Positions 26,297-38,990 are shown, counted from the stretch's first letter. The stretch is DNA of 64,000 nucleotides from Xanthomonas sacchari (GCF_024266585.1 NZ_CP100647.1:2585001-2649000); one strand, 5' to 3'. The notes: generated by a model not told the origin, from the letters alone. Made by a program: numbers and translations.

Positions 26297-27169
26297 CGCG
26301 AGAAGGCGGCGGGACTGGCGTGGAAGCCCAACTGCGCGATGGCGGCGGCGTGCCGCCTCCGAAGCCCGGGACGCAGGCGAGAGCGCACTGGCGCCTGGGG
26401 CAGGGCGTGCGTACCCCCGTCGCGCTGCTCCACCTGCATGGGGTTTCGGCAAGTTCCGGCGAAGCCGGCGGCTGCCTGAGCGCATGGCCGACGCGCTGGC
26501 GGCCAATCTGTACGTGCTTCGCTGGCCAGGCCATGGCGAGGCCGCACCCGATGCGATACGCGGGCTGAGCAGCGCGCGCCTGGAGGCCTCCGCATGCGCG
26601 GCGCTCGACCAGGTCCGCACGATGGGGGATCGGGTGGGCATCGTCGGAAGCTCGCTCGGTGCCACCTTGGCGCTCTGGCTGGCGGCGGTGCGGCCCGCCG
26701 AGGTTGCCGTCGTCGTGGCGTGGTCGCCGGGCATCCAGGCTGCCGACCCGGCGCTGCTGGATCGACATTGCGTCGCGCACGCGCCCTGGGTCGACGGCCG
26801 GCAACGTACGCCGGCCGTCCAGGCGTATTGGTCCAGTGCGATTCATCCCGAGGGCTTCCGTACGCTGCGCGAGACGTTCCGCAAGTACGCCGCCGAACCG
26901 CCCTGGCCGCGCGTCGGCTGTCCGGTGTTCCTTGGTTACTGCCGCGGCCTGGAGGGCGCAGAAGACCGGACGGTGTCCGTGCCGGCGATGCAGGCCATGT
27001 TCGCGTCGCTGGGGACGCCGCCGGGGCGCAAACGCGTGCAGGCGTTCGCCACGGGGCGCATGCCATCGGTTCGCCGCACCGAACGCCGCTGGCGGGCTTG
27101 GTGGCCGACCGTTCCGTGGCGTTCTTGCGCGATGCGCTCGCCGATGTCGAGCGGCCTGGCGCCGGATAG
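26293..27169 (+). pseudogene. Alpha/beta hydrolase disrupted by two frameshifts
   Basis: Translation would begin at a GTG (26293) overlapping the upstream TGA. Frame 1 gives RTPVALLHLHGVSASSGEAG, the oxyanion strand-loop. Near 26470 sense passes to frame 3: RLPERMADALAANLYVLRWP, then the nucleophile elbow VGIVGSSLGATLALWLAAV. Near 27050 it passes to frame 2: ATGAHAIGSPHRTPLAGL with the catalytic His, ending at TAG 27167-27169. Each switch fits a one-base deletion. Joined, it would be a Ser hydrolase of about 290 residues. Confidence 0.7.
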
Positions 27170-27344
27170 GCCAGCGGATGGGCCGCGGCGACGGTCGGAT
27201 CGCGGGGCGCGCGGCCGTATCGCCGCGATCGGCCGCACGTTGTCTTCGTGATGGTGTTTGTCAACCGCTTCCCGTCCCGGACCACGTACCTTGATCCAGC
27301 CTGAGACGCAGGCGGAACTCCCCGGGTGGGAAAGGAACGATGGA

Positions 27345-27764
27345 ATGAAGACGAAGGCGAAGGGCTTGGCAATCGTGGTCGCGGCGGGACTGGCGCTGTC
27401 CTTTCAGGCGCAGGCGCAGTCGTGCTGCCCCTCCGGCGGGCATGGGGTCGTCGGCAAGGGCCTGGGGGAGAGCGTGCCCAGGGCGCTGAATCTGGCCACC
27501 GATGCGTCCTGGCGCATCTACGAGTTCTCGCGCGATGGCGTGAACTACGTGCAGATCAACGACGCCAACGGCGTGGTCCGCGCCGCGGTCGGCCGCATCG
27601 GCAAGACGCTATGGGTACTGCCGATGGGCAGCGACGTGGCGCGCGTGTCGCTGACGGCCTCGCCTGCGACGCCGGCCCGCGTGGTCTATCGGAGCGCGGA
27701 TGTGGTGGTGCGCGTGCGCACGCAGGCGCGCGGCGACGCGTGGGAGGTCACCGCGGTGGAGTGA
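27345..27764 (+). CDS. Exported hypothetical protein
   Basis: 139 residues from an ATG with AAGGA about 10 bp upstream. A clear Sec signal peptide (GLAIVVAAGLALSFQAQA) is followed by a Cys-Cys pair (QSCCPSGGHG), then a predicted beta-rich domain (SWRIYEFSRDGVNYVQINDA, VGRIGKTLWVLPMG, VVYRSADVVVRVRT). It is probably periplasmic. I do not recognise a family. It converges with the MASE1 gene and overlaps its 3' end by 17 bp. Confidence 0.7.
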   Translation: MKTKAKGLAIVVAAGLALSFQAQAQSCCPSGGHGVVGKGLGESVPRALNLATDASWRIYEFSRDGVNYVQINDANGVVRAAVGRIGKTLWVLPMGSDVARVSLTASPATPARVVYRSADVVVRVRTQARGDAWEVTAVE

Positions 27765-29271
27765 GGCGAGCGGCGCGGCTTTCCGACACCAGGAAGCTAA
27801 AGCTCAGCGCATGGCGGCGCCGGCAGGTGCCGCCATGCGCCTGCAGCCGCACCGCCAGTTCCCGCTCGGGCTCCGCCGGGCGGCGCCGCAACGCGCTCAG
27901 CATGGCGGCATCGGCGGTAATGCGGATGGCGATGCCGTGCCGTCCCCGGGCGCTCCATACCCGCGCGCGCAACAGATGGGTGTGCGCCACCGGCAGCGTC
28001 TCGATGGCGTCGAGAATGCAGCGATACGCCACCAGTTGCAGGCCCAGCGACAGGCGCCGCGGATCGCCCTGCAGGCTGCAGCGGAACTCGGTGGCGCAGA
28101 GGTTGCCGAAGCTCGACGCGCGCAGGGTGTGGTACAGGCCATGCGTTTCGATGCCGAGCGGGTAGAGCGCGGTGACGTAGTCGTCCAGCAGCTTCGCCTG
28201 GATCATGCCGGTGCGGGTCATCTGCATGGCGGCGGCGTAGTGGCCGCGCGCGCGCAGATCCTCCACCACGTCGCGGCGCAGCTTGTTGATCTGCGTGCTG
28301 AGGTCGGTGTAGTCGACCACCCGCCGGCGCAACGTACGTTCGGCGGACAGGTAGCCGGCCTGGGCGAAGGCCAGCGCCTGCTCGCGCAGGCGCCCGTCCT
28401 CGCGCATGTGCCGGTAGGCGGCGGAGATCCGCGCGCCGAACGCGAACATCACCGTGGCCGTGGCGGCGAGCAGGATCTGCACCACGAACGCATCGGCATC
28501 GTGCATGCCCGGTGCGACGACCTTGGGCATGGACAAGGCCACGGCGACGTTCGCCAGGACCACGCCGAGTGCCGCACCGCGCCAGCCATGGCGCAGCGTC
28601 AGCACGATCGCCGGGACCACCAGCAGCACCATCAGCACCTGCCGCAGCACGGCGTCGCCGACGACGGCGATCGCCGCCGACAGCGCCACCACCGCGGCGA
28701 TGCAGGCCAGACCCTCGTGCAGCAGCGAGGCGCGCATGCTGATCGGCTCGTCGCGGCGCAACCACAGCAGCGCCGGCAGCACGAACATCAAGCTGCCCAG
28801 GTAATCGCCGAGCCAGTAGCGCAGCAGCACGTCCAGCGGCGCCGGCCCGGCCGGGCCGCCCAGCGCGGTGTTGATCGCGATGTTGCAGAGCGTGCTCCAC
28901 AGCGCGGTCGCCAGGATCAGCGGCAGCAGCCAGTGATCGTTGCGCGCCAGATCCGGGATGCGCTGACGCGCCAGGACCGGCAGCAGCGCCACGGCCGGCA
29001 TCAGCAGGAACGGACTCAGGTACGCCCAGGCCGCACTCGCGCCCCAGGTGCCGCTCATGGGGATCCGCAGCGTCAGCAGCGCGGCGGCATCGCCCACCAT
29101 CAACCACGGCCAGCGCCGGACGGGGGAAAACAGCAGGCTGGCGACGCGCACGCCTGCCGGCAGATACCACTGGTCCACGGAGCAGCGCCAGGCCAGCAGG
29201 AAGGTGGCGCAGTAGGCAACGCTGAGTAGAACGCCTCTGGCGATGTCTCTTCCCGCGGCCATCCCCGCCAT
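27748..29271 (-). CDS. MASE1-domain membrane sensor with a degenerate kinase-like C-terminus
   Basis: 507 residues from the ATG at 29271 (an ATG at 29262 is the alternative). The first 280 residues hold about eight hydrophobic helices with the MASE1 pattern: an early WYLPAGVRVASLLF, then RYWLGDYLGSLMFVLPALLW. A cytoplasmic part follows with a coiled-coil-like segment (TLRRRVVDYTDLSTQINKLR) and a region in the place of a histidine-kinase ATPase (LSLGLQLVAYRCILDAIETL). The phospho-His motif and the ATPase N, G1 and G2 boxes are not recognisable, and there is no GGDEF or EAL motif. It may be a non-catalytic sensor. Confidence 0.72.
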   Translation of the reverse strand: MAGMAAGRDIARGVLLSVAYCATFLLAWRCSVDQWYLPAGVRVASLLFSPVRRWPWLMVGDAAALLTLRIPMSGTWGASAAWAYLSPFLLMPAVALLPVLARQRIPDLARNDHWLLPLILATALWSTLCNIAINTALGGPAGPAPLDVLLRYWLGDYLGSLMFVLPALLWLRRDEPISMRASLLHEGLACIAAVVALSAAIAVVGDAVLRQVLMVLLVVPAIVLTLRHGWRGAALGVVLANVAVALSMPKVVAPGMHDADAFVVQILLAATATVMFAFGARISAAYRHMREDGRLREQALAFAQAGYLSAERTLRRRVVDYTDLSTQINKLRRDVVEDLRARGHYAAAMQMTRTGMIQAKLLDDYVTALYPLGIETHGLYHTLRASSFGNLCATEFRCSLQGDPRRLSLGLQLVAYRCILDAIETLPVAHTHLLRARVWSARGRHGIAIRITADAAMLSALRRRPAEPERELAVRLQAHGGTCRRRHALSFSFLVSESRAARLTPPR

Positions 29272-29823
29272 CCGTGGTGTGTCGCGGCTACTGTATAAGC
29301 CGGATCGGTGTCGAGGGTAGACAGTTGCTGTTGTAGACAGCCGTGTGCGGTGTGTCGCAAGCGGTGGGTGGATGCACCCTAGCGCGATCGTTCGTCTCGC
29401 GCCGGATTCGGCAGCTGCGGCGGCATTGCCACTTCCAGCATTTCGATGCTGCACCGACGGCGTCCTGCTTGCCGCTCGCGCTCGCGCATGCAGCGACACG
29501 TGCTTGTCTGCTTCGATGCCGCGCCATGCGAGCGCGGCCGCGTCGGCGCTGCACGGCCAGGCGATACTCGACGCAGGACAGCGACCGCCAAGCGCCGAGG
29601 GGCTTCAGCAATGCTGGCGTCCTGCCACAACGGATTCGACTAGGCCGTCCCGGGCACGCCGTGCATGTCATGCCGAAGAGCGTCCTCGATGTTCCGTCAT
29701 CGTCGCACCGGATCGATGCCGGCGAGGGCGTGGCCGAGCGCGCACGGCAGTCCTCCGGTCACCGGGTTGAAGACGGCGCCGAGGCGTCTATCGACAGGGC
29801 AGGGGGAGGCGTAGCATCGGGCC
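29272..29823. other. Intergenic stretch without a convincing gene
   Basis: About 550 bp between the divergent MASE1 and AraC genes. It contains two copies of GTAGACAG 16 bp apart (29317-29324 and 29333-29340). Several open frames exist, but their Arg/Ala/Cys-rich translations look like composition artefacts and none has an RBS. Confidence 0.45.
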
Positions 29824-30643
29824 ATGGCTTCCGTGCATCGGCCTCCCGTTCCCGCATTGCGCGGCCTGGTGACGTCGGTGTGGGCGCACGATCCCGCGCC
29901 GGCGGCGGCGGCCGTGCGGCCGCACGCGCGCGAGCATGTGCTGCCGACCGGCGCCACGCATCTTGCCGTGCGCATCGGCGGCGCGCCGTTGCGGGTGTTC
30001 GACCACGCGGCCGACCTGCGCGGGCATTGCCTGGGCCATGCGGTGGTGGGGGGCGTCCGCATGGCGTACCACGTGCGCGATGTCGCACAGCCCGCGGTCT
30101 CGGTCGGTGCGATGCTGCGTCCCGGCGCCACGGGCGTGCTGCTCGGCGTGCCGGAATCGGCGCTGGCCGGGCACCACACGCCGCTGGAACTGCTGCTGTC
30201 CGCCGGCGAGGTCGACGCGCTGCTGGAGCGGCTGCATGCAGGCGCCGACGCGCCGGCGCGACTGGCGGCATTCGAGCAGTGGTTGATCGCGCGTGCCGGT
30301 GGCCGGCCGCCGCTGCTGCATCCGGCGCTGGCGCCCATGCTTCTGCGCGCCTGGCAGCCGGGGCTGCGCGTGGAGACCATGGTGGCTCAGCCATCGGCAC
30401 TGCATCGCCCTGTTCCGGCAGGCGACCGGCCTGGCACCGAACGCATGGCTGCGGCTGCAGCGCTTCTCGCATGCGCTGGAACTGGCCTGCGACCGATCGC
30501 TGGGCTGGGCCGAGATCGCGGCCGCCAGCGGCTTCGCCGATCAGGCGCATCTGGCCAATACCTTCCGCAGCGTGGCCGGTGTCGCGCCGTCCGCCTGGCG
30601 TCGCATGGCCGACCCGGCCGCGCCACGGCACGTGCCGCGCTGA
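29824..30643 (+). pseudogene. AraC-family regulator disrupted by a frameshift
   Basis: The N-terminal ligand domain is in frame 1 from the ATG at 29824 (PVPALRGLVTSVWAHDPAPA, GATGVLLGVPESALAGHHTP). Around 30380-30390 the sense moves to frame 2, where both AraC HTH parts are found: LSHRHCIALFRQATGLAPNA and IAAASGFADQAHLANTFRSV, then VAGVAPSAWRRM, ending at TGA 30641-30643. The first HTH helix seems partly missing at the junction, so a small deletion rather than one inserted base is possible. As it stands the DNA-binding domain would not be translated with its sensor domain. Confidence 0.7.
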
Positions 30644-30724
30644 GCGCGGCGCAGGTCAATTTCCTGCAAGACGCCGCATGCGCAGGGTTCCACAATGGGC
30701 ATGCACTCCACACAAGGACCTGTC

Positions 30725-31177
30725 ATGGCGATCCACGAACTCTATGCCTACCTGTGCGTGCGCGATGCCGCCGCGGCGATGGACTTCTACGCGCGTGCAT
30801 TCGGCGCGCGCGAACTGTTCCGCCTGACCGAGCCGGACGGGCGCGTCGGCCATGCCGAGGTGGATCTCGACGGCCACACGTTGATGCTGTCGGAAGAATA
30901 TCCGGACATGGGCGTGCGCAGCCCCGAACATCTCGGCGCCACGCCGGTGACGCTGCACCTGCATGTGGATGATGCCGACGCGCTGGTCGCCCGCGCGGTC
31001 GCCGCCGGCGGCACGCTCGAGCGCGGGATGCAGGACCACTTCTACGGCGAACGCTCCGGCACGGTGCGCGATCCCTTCGGTCACCGCTGGCTGATCGGCC
31101 ACGCGATCGAGTCGGTGACGTCGCAGGAGATGCAGCGGCGCTACACGGCCTTGTTCGATACGTCGGCCAAGACATGA
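30725..31177 (+). CDS. VOC-family (glyoxalase-like) protein
   Basis: 150 residues from an ATG with AAGGA 7 bp upstream. The paired beta-alpha-beta-beta-beta modules are visible: LYAYLCVRDAAAAMDFYARA with FGARELFRL, then TLHLHVDDADALVARAVAAG with the closing VRDPFGHRWLIGHAIE. This is the PhnB/YciQ-like subgroup of the vicinal oxygen chelate superfamily. Members include isomerases, dioxygenases and resistance proteins; no specific activity can be assigned. It follows the broken AraC gene in the same direction. Confidence 0.85.
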   Translation: MAIHELYAYLCVRDAAAAMDFYARAFGARELFRLTEPDGRVGHAEVDLDGHTLMLSEEYPDMGVRSPEHLGATPVTLHLHVDDADALVARAVAAGGTLERGMQDHFYGERSGTVRDPFGHRWLIGHAIESVTSQEMQRRYTALFDTSAKT

Positions 31178-31325
31178 GCGGGAGGCGGCGCACATGGCCG
31201 GGCAGCACGCCAATGCTCGCAGCTTTACCCGGCAACCCGCCCGATGTGCCTTGAATGCACCGGTGCCGGAACGCGGGCCAGGCTCGGCAGGCGCGCGCAC
31301 CCGGCGCGCTGCGGCTGCGCAGCGC

Positions 31326-32675
31326 TCAGTGCAGCAAGGTATCCGCCAGCAGCTTCAGGTTCAGCACCACGATCAGCGCGGCGATCGCCCAGGCCAGCCA
31401 GGCCAGCCCGCGACGCACCACCAACGGGCCCATGCGGCGCTTGTCGGTGACGAAGCGCACCAGCGGGATCACCGCGAACGGCAACTGCATCGACAGCACC
31501 ACCTGGCTCAGCACCAGCAGCTTGGCAGTGCCCTGTTCGCCATACAGCGAAGTCACCGCGACCACGGGGATGATCGCCAGGCCGCGGGTCAGCAGGCGCC
31601 GCGCCCACGACGGCAGGCGCAGGTGCAGGAAGCCTTCCATCACGATCTGCCCGGCCAGGGTGGCGGTGACGGTGGAGTTGATGCCGGAGGCCAGCAGCGC
31701 CACCGCGAACAGGGTGGAGGCCAGGCCGACGCCGAGCATCGGCGCCAGCAGTTCGTGGGCCTGCTCGATCTCCTGCACGTCGGTGCGGCCGTGGGCATGG
31801 AACACCGCGGCGGCCAGGATCAGGATCGCGGCGTTGACGAACAGCGCCAGGCTCAGCGCGATGGTGCTGTCGGCCAGCGCCCAACGCAGCGCCGAACGAC
31901 GGCCCTGGTCGGTGCGTTCGTAGGCGCGGGTCTGCACGATCGAAGAGTGCAGGTACAGGTTGTGCGGCATCACCGTCGCGCCGATGATGCCGATCGCCAG
32001 GTACAGCGCGGCCGGGTCGGTCACCACCTGCGTGCGCGGGATGAAGCCGGCCAGCACCTCGCGCAGCGGCGGCGCGGCCAGCACGATCTGCACCAGGAAG
32101 CAGACGAAGATCACCGTCAGCAGGGCGATCACGAACGCCTCCAGCGCACGGAAGCCGCGGCGCATCAGGTACAGCACCAGCAGCGCGTCGATCGAGGTGA
32201 TGATCGCGCCGGCGGTCAGCGGGATGCCGAACAGCAGCTTCAGCGCGATCGCGGTGCCGATCACCTCGGCCAGGTCGCAGGCGACGATCGCCGCCTCGCA
32301 GGCCAGCCACAGCAGCAGGTTCACCGGCTTGGAGTAGTGCGCGCGGCAGGCCTGGGCCAGGTCGAGGCCGGTGGCGATGCCCAGGCGCGCGGCCAGGCCC
32401 TGCAGCACGATCGCCATCAGGTTGGAGAGCAGGATCACCGACAGCAGCAGGTAGCCGAAGTGCGAGCCGCCGGCGATGTCGGTCGCCCAGTTGCCGGGGT
32501 CCATGTAGCCGACCGAGACCATGTAGCCAGGCCCGAGGAAGGCCAGGAAGCGGCGCCAGCCCAGGCCGCCGCGCGGCACGGCGACGCTGGCGTGCATGGC
32601 GCCCAGGCTGGGCCGGGCCTCGCCACGACTGGCCTGGGCGTCGGCGGATTGGGGAAGGGGCAGGGGAACGGCCAT
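31326..32675 (-). CDS. mntH: Nramp-type Mn2+/Fe2+ transporter MntH
   Basis: 449 residues with eleven predicted helices. The first core helix has the metal-binding DPGN motif ([20 protein letters not shown]). The characteristic [20 protein letters not shown], with its MPH metal-site motif, lies in TM6. It imports Mn2+ (and Fe2+) together with protons across the inner membrane. A perfect palindromic operator lies 34 bp upstream, overlapping a TATACT -10 element on this strand, and mntR is divergent on the other side. Confidence 0.95.
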   Translation of the reverse strand: MAVPLPLPQSADAQASRGEARPSLGAMHASVAVPRGGLGWRRFLAFLGPGYMVSVGYMDPGNWATDIAGGSHFGYLLLSVILLSNLMAIVLQGLAARLGIATGLDLAQACRAHYSKPVNLLLWLACEAAIVACDLAEVIGTAIALKLLFGIPLTAGAIITSIDALLVLYLMRRGFRALEAFVIALLTVIFVCFLVQIVLAAPPLREVLAGFIPRTQVVTDPAALYLAIGIIGATVMPHNLYLHSSIVQTRAYERTDQGRRSALRWALADSTIALSLALFVNAAILILAAAVFHAHGRTDVQEIEQAHELLAPMLGVGLASTLFAVALLASGINSTVTATLAGQIVMEGFLHLRLPSWARRLLTRGLAIIPVVAVTSLYGEQGTAKLLVLSQVVLSMQLPFAVIPLVRFVTDKRRMGPLVVRRGLAWLAWAIAALIVVLNLKLLADTLLH

Positions 32676-32708
32676 GGCGGCGACGGGGTGGGCGGGGTGC
32701 GAACGAGT

Positions 32709-32726
32709 ATATAGCAGGTGCTATAT
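32709..32726. promoter_or_regulatory. Palindromic MntR operator between mntH and mntR
   Basis: ATATAGCA-GG-TGCTATAT is a perfect 8-bp inverted repeat around a 2-bp centre. It overlaps TATACT (minus strand, 32711-32706), a good -10 for mntH. The placement fits MntR repression of mntH when Mn2+ is plentiful; the sequence resembles known enterobacterial MntR sites containing TAGC...GCTA. Confidence 0.75.
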
Positions 32727-32824
32727 GGATTAGCATTGGCAATTCAAATCGCTGCGATAGCCAGGATTTCGGCCAGAATAGGCAGGTGGCCGGCGGGGCG
32801 CCGGCAGCGGACAAGGGCGTTGCG

Positions 32825-33289
32825 ATGCAGAAAAGCGGGAAGTCGATGGCGCCGCAGGCGGTGCTGCTCGACGCCGAGGTGCAGGTCGAAAGCTTCCGCC
32901 AGGTGCGCGAGGCGCACCGCCTGGAGCTGATCGAGGATTACGTGGAGCTGATTTCCGACCTGCTCGCCGACGGCGGCGAAGCGCGGCAGGTGGATATCGC
33001 CGCGCGCCTGGGCGTGGCCCAGCCGACCGTGGCCAAGATGCTCAAGCGCCTGGTCAAGGGCGGCTGGGTGGTGCAGCGTCCGTATCGCGGGGTGTTCCTG
33101 ACCGCCGAGGGCGAGGCGCTGGCCGCGGCCAGCCGGCAGCGCCACCAGACGGTGGAGCAGTTCCTGCTGGCCCTGGGCATCGACGCGGATACCGCGCGCC
33201 GCGATGCCGAGGGCATCGAACACCACGTCAGCGAAGCGACGCTGACGGTGTTCGCCGAGTTCGTGCGCAAGCACGGCGCGGCGCGATGA
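32825..33289 (+). CDS. mntR: MntR, Mn2+-responsive DtxR-family repressor
   Basis: 154 residues from the ATG at 32825 with AAGGGC about 6 bp upstream; a GTG at 32786 would add 13 residues without SD. The winged HTH is at [20 protein letters not shown] with [20 protein letters not shown]. The metal-binding and dimer region has [20 protein letters not shown], which includes the Glu/His ligands of MntR. It lacks the SH3-like third domain of DtxR. It controls mntH through the palindrome upstream. Its stop overlaps the tadA start (ATGA). Confidence 0.92.
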   Translation: MQKSGKSMAPQAVLLDAEVQVESFRQVREAHRLELIEDYVELISDLLADGGEARQVDIAARLGVAQPTVAKMLKRLVKGGWVVQRPYRGVFLTAEGEALAAASRQRHQTVEQFLLALGIDADTARRDAEGIEHHVSEATLTVFAEFVRKHGAAR

Positions 33290-33786
33290 GCGTCGGCGAC
33301 GACGCGCAACGGGCGCGCGACGAGCACTGGATGCGCCACGCGCTGGCCCTGGCCGAGCGCGCCGAGCGCGAGTTCGACGAGATCCCGGTCGGCGCGGTGC
33401 TGGTCTCGGCCGACGATGAGGTGCTGGGCGAGGGCTGGAACCTCAACATCGCCGAGCACGATCCCAGCGCGCACGCCGAGATCGTCGCGCTGCGCCAGGC
33501 CGGCCGCCGGCTCGGCAACCACCGCCTGGTCGGCAGCCGCCTGTACGTGACCCTGGAGCCATGCGCGATGTGCGCGATGGCGGTAGTGCATGCGCGGGTG
33601 GCGGAGCTGGTCTACGCCGCCACCGATCCCAAGACCGGCGCCTGCGGCAGCGTGTTCGACCTGCTCGCCGACCCGCGCCACAACCATCGCGTGCAGGTCC
33701 GCGGCGGCGTGCTGGCGGCGGAGGCCAGCTTGCGCCTGACCAACTACTTCCGCGCCAAGCGCGGCAAGCCGCTGCTCGGCGGTTGA
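33286..33786 (+). CDS. tadA: TadA, tRNA(Arg) adenosine-34 deaminase
   Basis: 166 residues. The zinc-dependent deaminase site is intact: His63 and Glu65 in [10 protein letters not shown], with Cys93 and Cys96 in [10 protein letters not shown]. TadA converts A34 to inosine in tRNA-Arg(ACG) and is essential in most bacteria. The start overlaps mntR by 4 bp, so expression is coupled to the manganese repressor, an arrangement common in Xanthomonas. Confidence 0.95.
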   Translation: MSVGDDAQRARDEHWMRHALALAERAEREFDEIPVGAVLVSADDEVLGEGWNLNIAEHDPSAHAEIVALRQAGRRLGNHRLVGSRLYVTLEPCAMCAMAVVHARVAELVYAATDPKTGACGSVFDLLADPRHNHRVQVRGGVLAAEASLRLTNYFRAKRGKPLLGG

Positions 33787-33887
33787 GGCATCGCGCCCCT
33801 GCCGATCGCGCAGGCCGCACGGTATCATTGAAGGCTGATACGACACTTCCGCGCCGGCCTCGCCGCCGCGAACGACAGGACGGTGAT

Positions 33888-34460
33888 ATGGCGCAAGCGC
33901 ACGTGGCGAACGATCGGCTGATCTGGATCGATCTGGAAATGACCGGCTTGGATACCGATCGCGATTCGATCATCGAAATCGCCACGGTGGTGACCGACGC
34001 CCAGCTCAACGTGCTGGCCGAAGGCCCGGAGTTCGCCATCGCCCATCCGCTGCAGACGCTGGAGGCGATGGACGAGTGGAACCGCAACCAGCACCGCCAT
34101 TCCGGCCTGTGGCAGCGCGTGCTCGACAGCAAGGTCACCCTGGCCCAGGCCGAGGCCGAGACCATGGCGTTCCTGACCCAGTGGTGCAAGCCCGGCACCT
34201 CGCCGATGTGCGGCAACTCGATCTGCCAGGACCGGCGCTTCCTGCATCGGCAGATGCCGCGGCTGGAGCGCTTCTTCCACTACCGCAACCTGGACGTGTC
34301 GACGCTGAAGGAACTGGCGCGGCGCTGGGCGCCGACGGTGTCGGCCGGCCTGACCAAGGCCTCCTCGCACACCGCGCTCAGCGACGTGCACGACTCCATC
34401 GACGAGCTGCGCTACTACCGCCCGTTCATGGGCAGGCTGGGCGGGCAGGGCGAGGGCTGA
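33888..34460 (+). CDS. orn: Oligoribonuclease
   Basis: 190 residues. A DEDDh 3'-5' exonuclease: the first two acids are in [20 protein letters not shown], and the last His/Asp pair is in [20 protein letters not shown]. The [19 protein letters not shown] stretch is the family hallmark. Orn degrades RNA dinucleotides, including pGpG left over from c-di-GMP breakdown, which matters in Xanthomonas signalling. The ATG at 33888 is preceded by AGGACGGTGAT. It is 101 bp downstream of tadA. Confidence 0.96.
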   Translation: MAQAHVANDRLIWIDLEMTGLDTDRDSIIEIATVVTDAQLNVLAEGPEFAIAHPLQTLEAMDEWNRNQHRHSGLWQRVLDSKVTLAQAEAETMAFLTQWCKPGTSPMCGNSICQDRRFLHRQMPRLERFFHYRNLDVSTLKELARRWAPTVSAGLTKASSHTALSDVHDSIDELRYYRPFMGRLGGQGEG

Positions 34461-34551
34461 TCCTCGACCCGGACGCCTGCGGGCGCATGCGACACGCCGC
34501 TCGACGCGCGTCGGGCGGATGCAGGGAACACGGAAAAGGGGATGCCGCCGC

Positions 34552-35510
34552 TCAGCGCGCCAGCGGCGGTCCCGGCTTGGTCTCGCCGTCGTCGGTGACG
34601 CCCTTCGTCAGCAGTTCTGCGATCGGACGGCCGTCGGCATCGTGGTGGTACACGTGCAGGTCGCGCTGCGGGTACGGAATGCTGAGCCCGTTCTCCAGCA
34701 ACTGGTTGCGGATCTGTTCCAGCGTGCTGCTCTTGGCCGCGCCGAAATCGCCATTCTTGGCGTAGCCGAACAGCATCAGGTCCACCGTGCTCTCGCCCAG
34801 GTTGGTCACCTGCACGAACGGGGCGGGCGTCTTCAGGATGTTCGGATTGTCCTGGGCGATCTGCAGCAACAGCTCCTGCGCCTTCTTCAGGTCGTCGCCG
34901 TAGCCGACGCCGACGGTGATCTCCAGGCGCCGGTTGGGCAGGGTGCTGTAGTTGACGATCGGCGCGGTGGTGATGGTGCTGTTGGGCAGCGTCACCATGC
35001 GCTCGTCGAAGGTGCGGATGCGGGTCTGGAAGATCCGGATCTCGTCGACCACGCCTTCCTGGCCGGCCACCACCACGTGGTCGCCGTCGCGCATCGGCCG
35101 CAGCACGATCAGCATCACCCCGGAGGCGATGTTGGACAGCGAGTCCTTCAGCGCCAGGCCCACCGCCAGGCCGGCGGCGCCGAGCACGGCGAACAGCGAA
35201 GTCGGCGGTACGCCGATCTTCTGCAACGCGGTGACCAGCACCAGCACCAGCATCAACGCGTAGGCGACGTTGCGCAGGAAGTTGCTGAGCGTGGTCTCCA
35301 CCCGCGCGCGCAGCAGGGCGCGCTGCAGCCACAGGCTCAGGCGCTTGGCGATCCACATCCCGACCACCAGGATCAGGATCGCCACGCCCCAGTTGAGCGC
35401 GTACTGCGTCCAGTCCAGCGTCCGCCAGTCGAGCGAGCGCGTGGCCGGCGCCGCCGGGGCGGCGGCCGTGGTGGCCGCCGTCAGTGCCGTCAGCCACGAC
35501 TGCATCGGCA

Positions 35511-35511
<1 letters not shown>
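34552..35511 (-). CDS. mscS: Small-conductance mechanosensitive channel (MscS family)
   Basis: 319 residues from the ATG at 35511, which overlaps the ppsA stop in a TGATG. Three N-terminal helices: the first at YALNWGVAILILVVGMWIAK; the pore helix TM3 reads VLGAAGLAVGLALKDSLSNI and continues ASGVMLIVLRPMRDGD, the usual Gly/Ala-packed pore followed by the beta domain. The cytoplasmic vestibule follows. It releases solutes during hypo-osmotic shock. There is no large periplasmic extension, so it is an MscS-size member. Confidence 0.92.
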
Positions 35512-37886
<2,375 letters not shown>

Positions 37887-38031
37887 GCGCGATGCTCCGT
37901 TAGGCCATCGCCCGAGGCGGGCTGAATGGCCGCGTCCGTGAGGGAAGAAGCCGATATGATGCAGTGCGCACCCGAGCGGGCACAAGCGAAGCGGGCGCAT
38001 CCGTTGGGTTTCAGCCAGGAGAATGCAGGCA

Positions 38032-38853
38032 ATGTCGACGATCAGACCGGTGTTCTACGTGTCCGATGGAACCGGTATCACCGCTGAAACCATTGGGCAT
38101 AGCCTGCTCACCCAGTTCAGCGGTTTCAGCTTCGTCACCGACCGCATGTCCTTCGTCGACGATCCGGAAAAAGCCCGCGACGCCGCGCAGCGCATCCATG
38201 CCGCGGGCGAGCGCTATCAGGTCCGGCCGATCGTGGTCAACTCCTGCGTCGATCCGCAGCTGAGCATGCTGCTGGCCGAAAGCGGGGCGCTGATGCTCGA
38301 CGTGTTCGCGCCCTTCATCGAGCCGCTGGAGCGCGAACTGAACGCGCCGCGGCACTCGCGGGTGGGACAGGCGCACGGTCTGGTGGATTTCGAGACCTAT
38401 CACCGTCGCATCAACGCGATGAACTTCGCGTTGGCGCACGACGACGGCATCGCGCTCACCTACGACGAGGCCGACGTGATCCTGGTGGCGGTCTCGCGCG
38501 CGGGCAAGACCCCGACCTGCATCTACCTGGCGCTGCATTACGGCGTGCGTGCGGCCAACTATCCGTTGACCGACGAGGACCTGGAGAACGATAGGCTGCC
38601 GCCGCGGCTGCGCCCCTACCGCAACAAGCTGTTCGGGCTGACCATCGATCCGGAGCGGCTGCAGCAGATCCGCCAGGAGCGGCGGCCGAATTCGCGTTAT
38701 TCCAATGCGGAGACCTGCCGGCGCGAAGTGGCGGCGGCCGAAACCATGTTCCGCATGGAACGGATTCCGACCTTGAGCACCACGCACACCTCGATCGAGG
38801 AGATTTCCAGCAAGGTGCTGGCGACGCTGGGACTGCAGCGCGAAATGTTCTGA
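38032..38853 (+). CDS. ppsR: PpsR, PEP synthase regulatory kinase/phosphorylase (DUF299)
   Basis: 273 residues starting [20 protein letters not shown], with the P-loop at [20 protein letters not shown]. An ATG at 38023 lies only one base after the AGGAGA, so the ATG at 38032 is preferred. This bifunctional enzyme uses ADP to phosphorylate a Thr next to the catalytic His of PpsA, inactivating it, and reverses this by Pi-dependent removal. It is divergent from ppsA with a 145-bp shared promoter region. Confidence 0.94.
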   Translation: MSTIRPVFYVSDGTGITAETIGHSLLTQFSGFSFVTDRMSFVDDPEKARDAAQRIHAAGERYQVRPIVVNSCVDPQLSMLLAESGALMLDVFAPFIEPLERELNAPRHSRVGQAHGLVDFETYHRRINAMNFALAHDDGIALTYDEADVILVAVSRAGKTPTCIYLALHYGVRAANYPLTDEDLENDRLPPRLRPYRNKLFGLTIDPERLQQIRQERRPNSRYSNAETCRREVAAAETMFRMERIPTLSTTHTSIEEISSKVLATLGLQREMF

Positions 38854-38990
38854 GCGGGCAGGGCGACGGGCGGGGCCGTTCCTGGCGAAAACGGCATTTC
38901 CGCACGTCGTCGCATGGATCTCCACGGTAGGCCCACGGCGCCGATCCGTCAATGCTGCCGCCGGCGCGATCCAGCGTGTAGGATCGGTCC

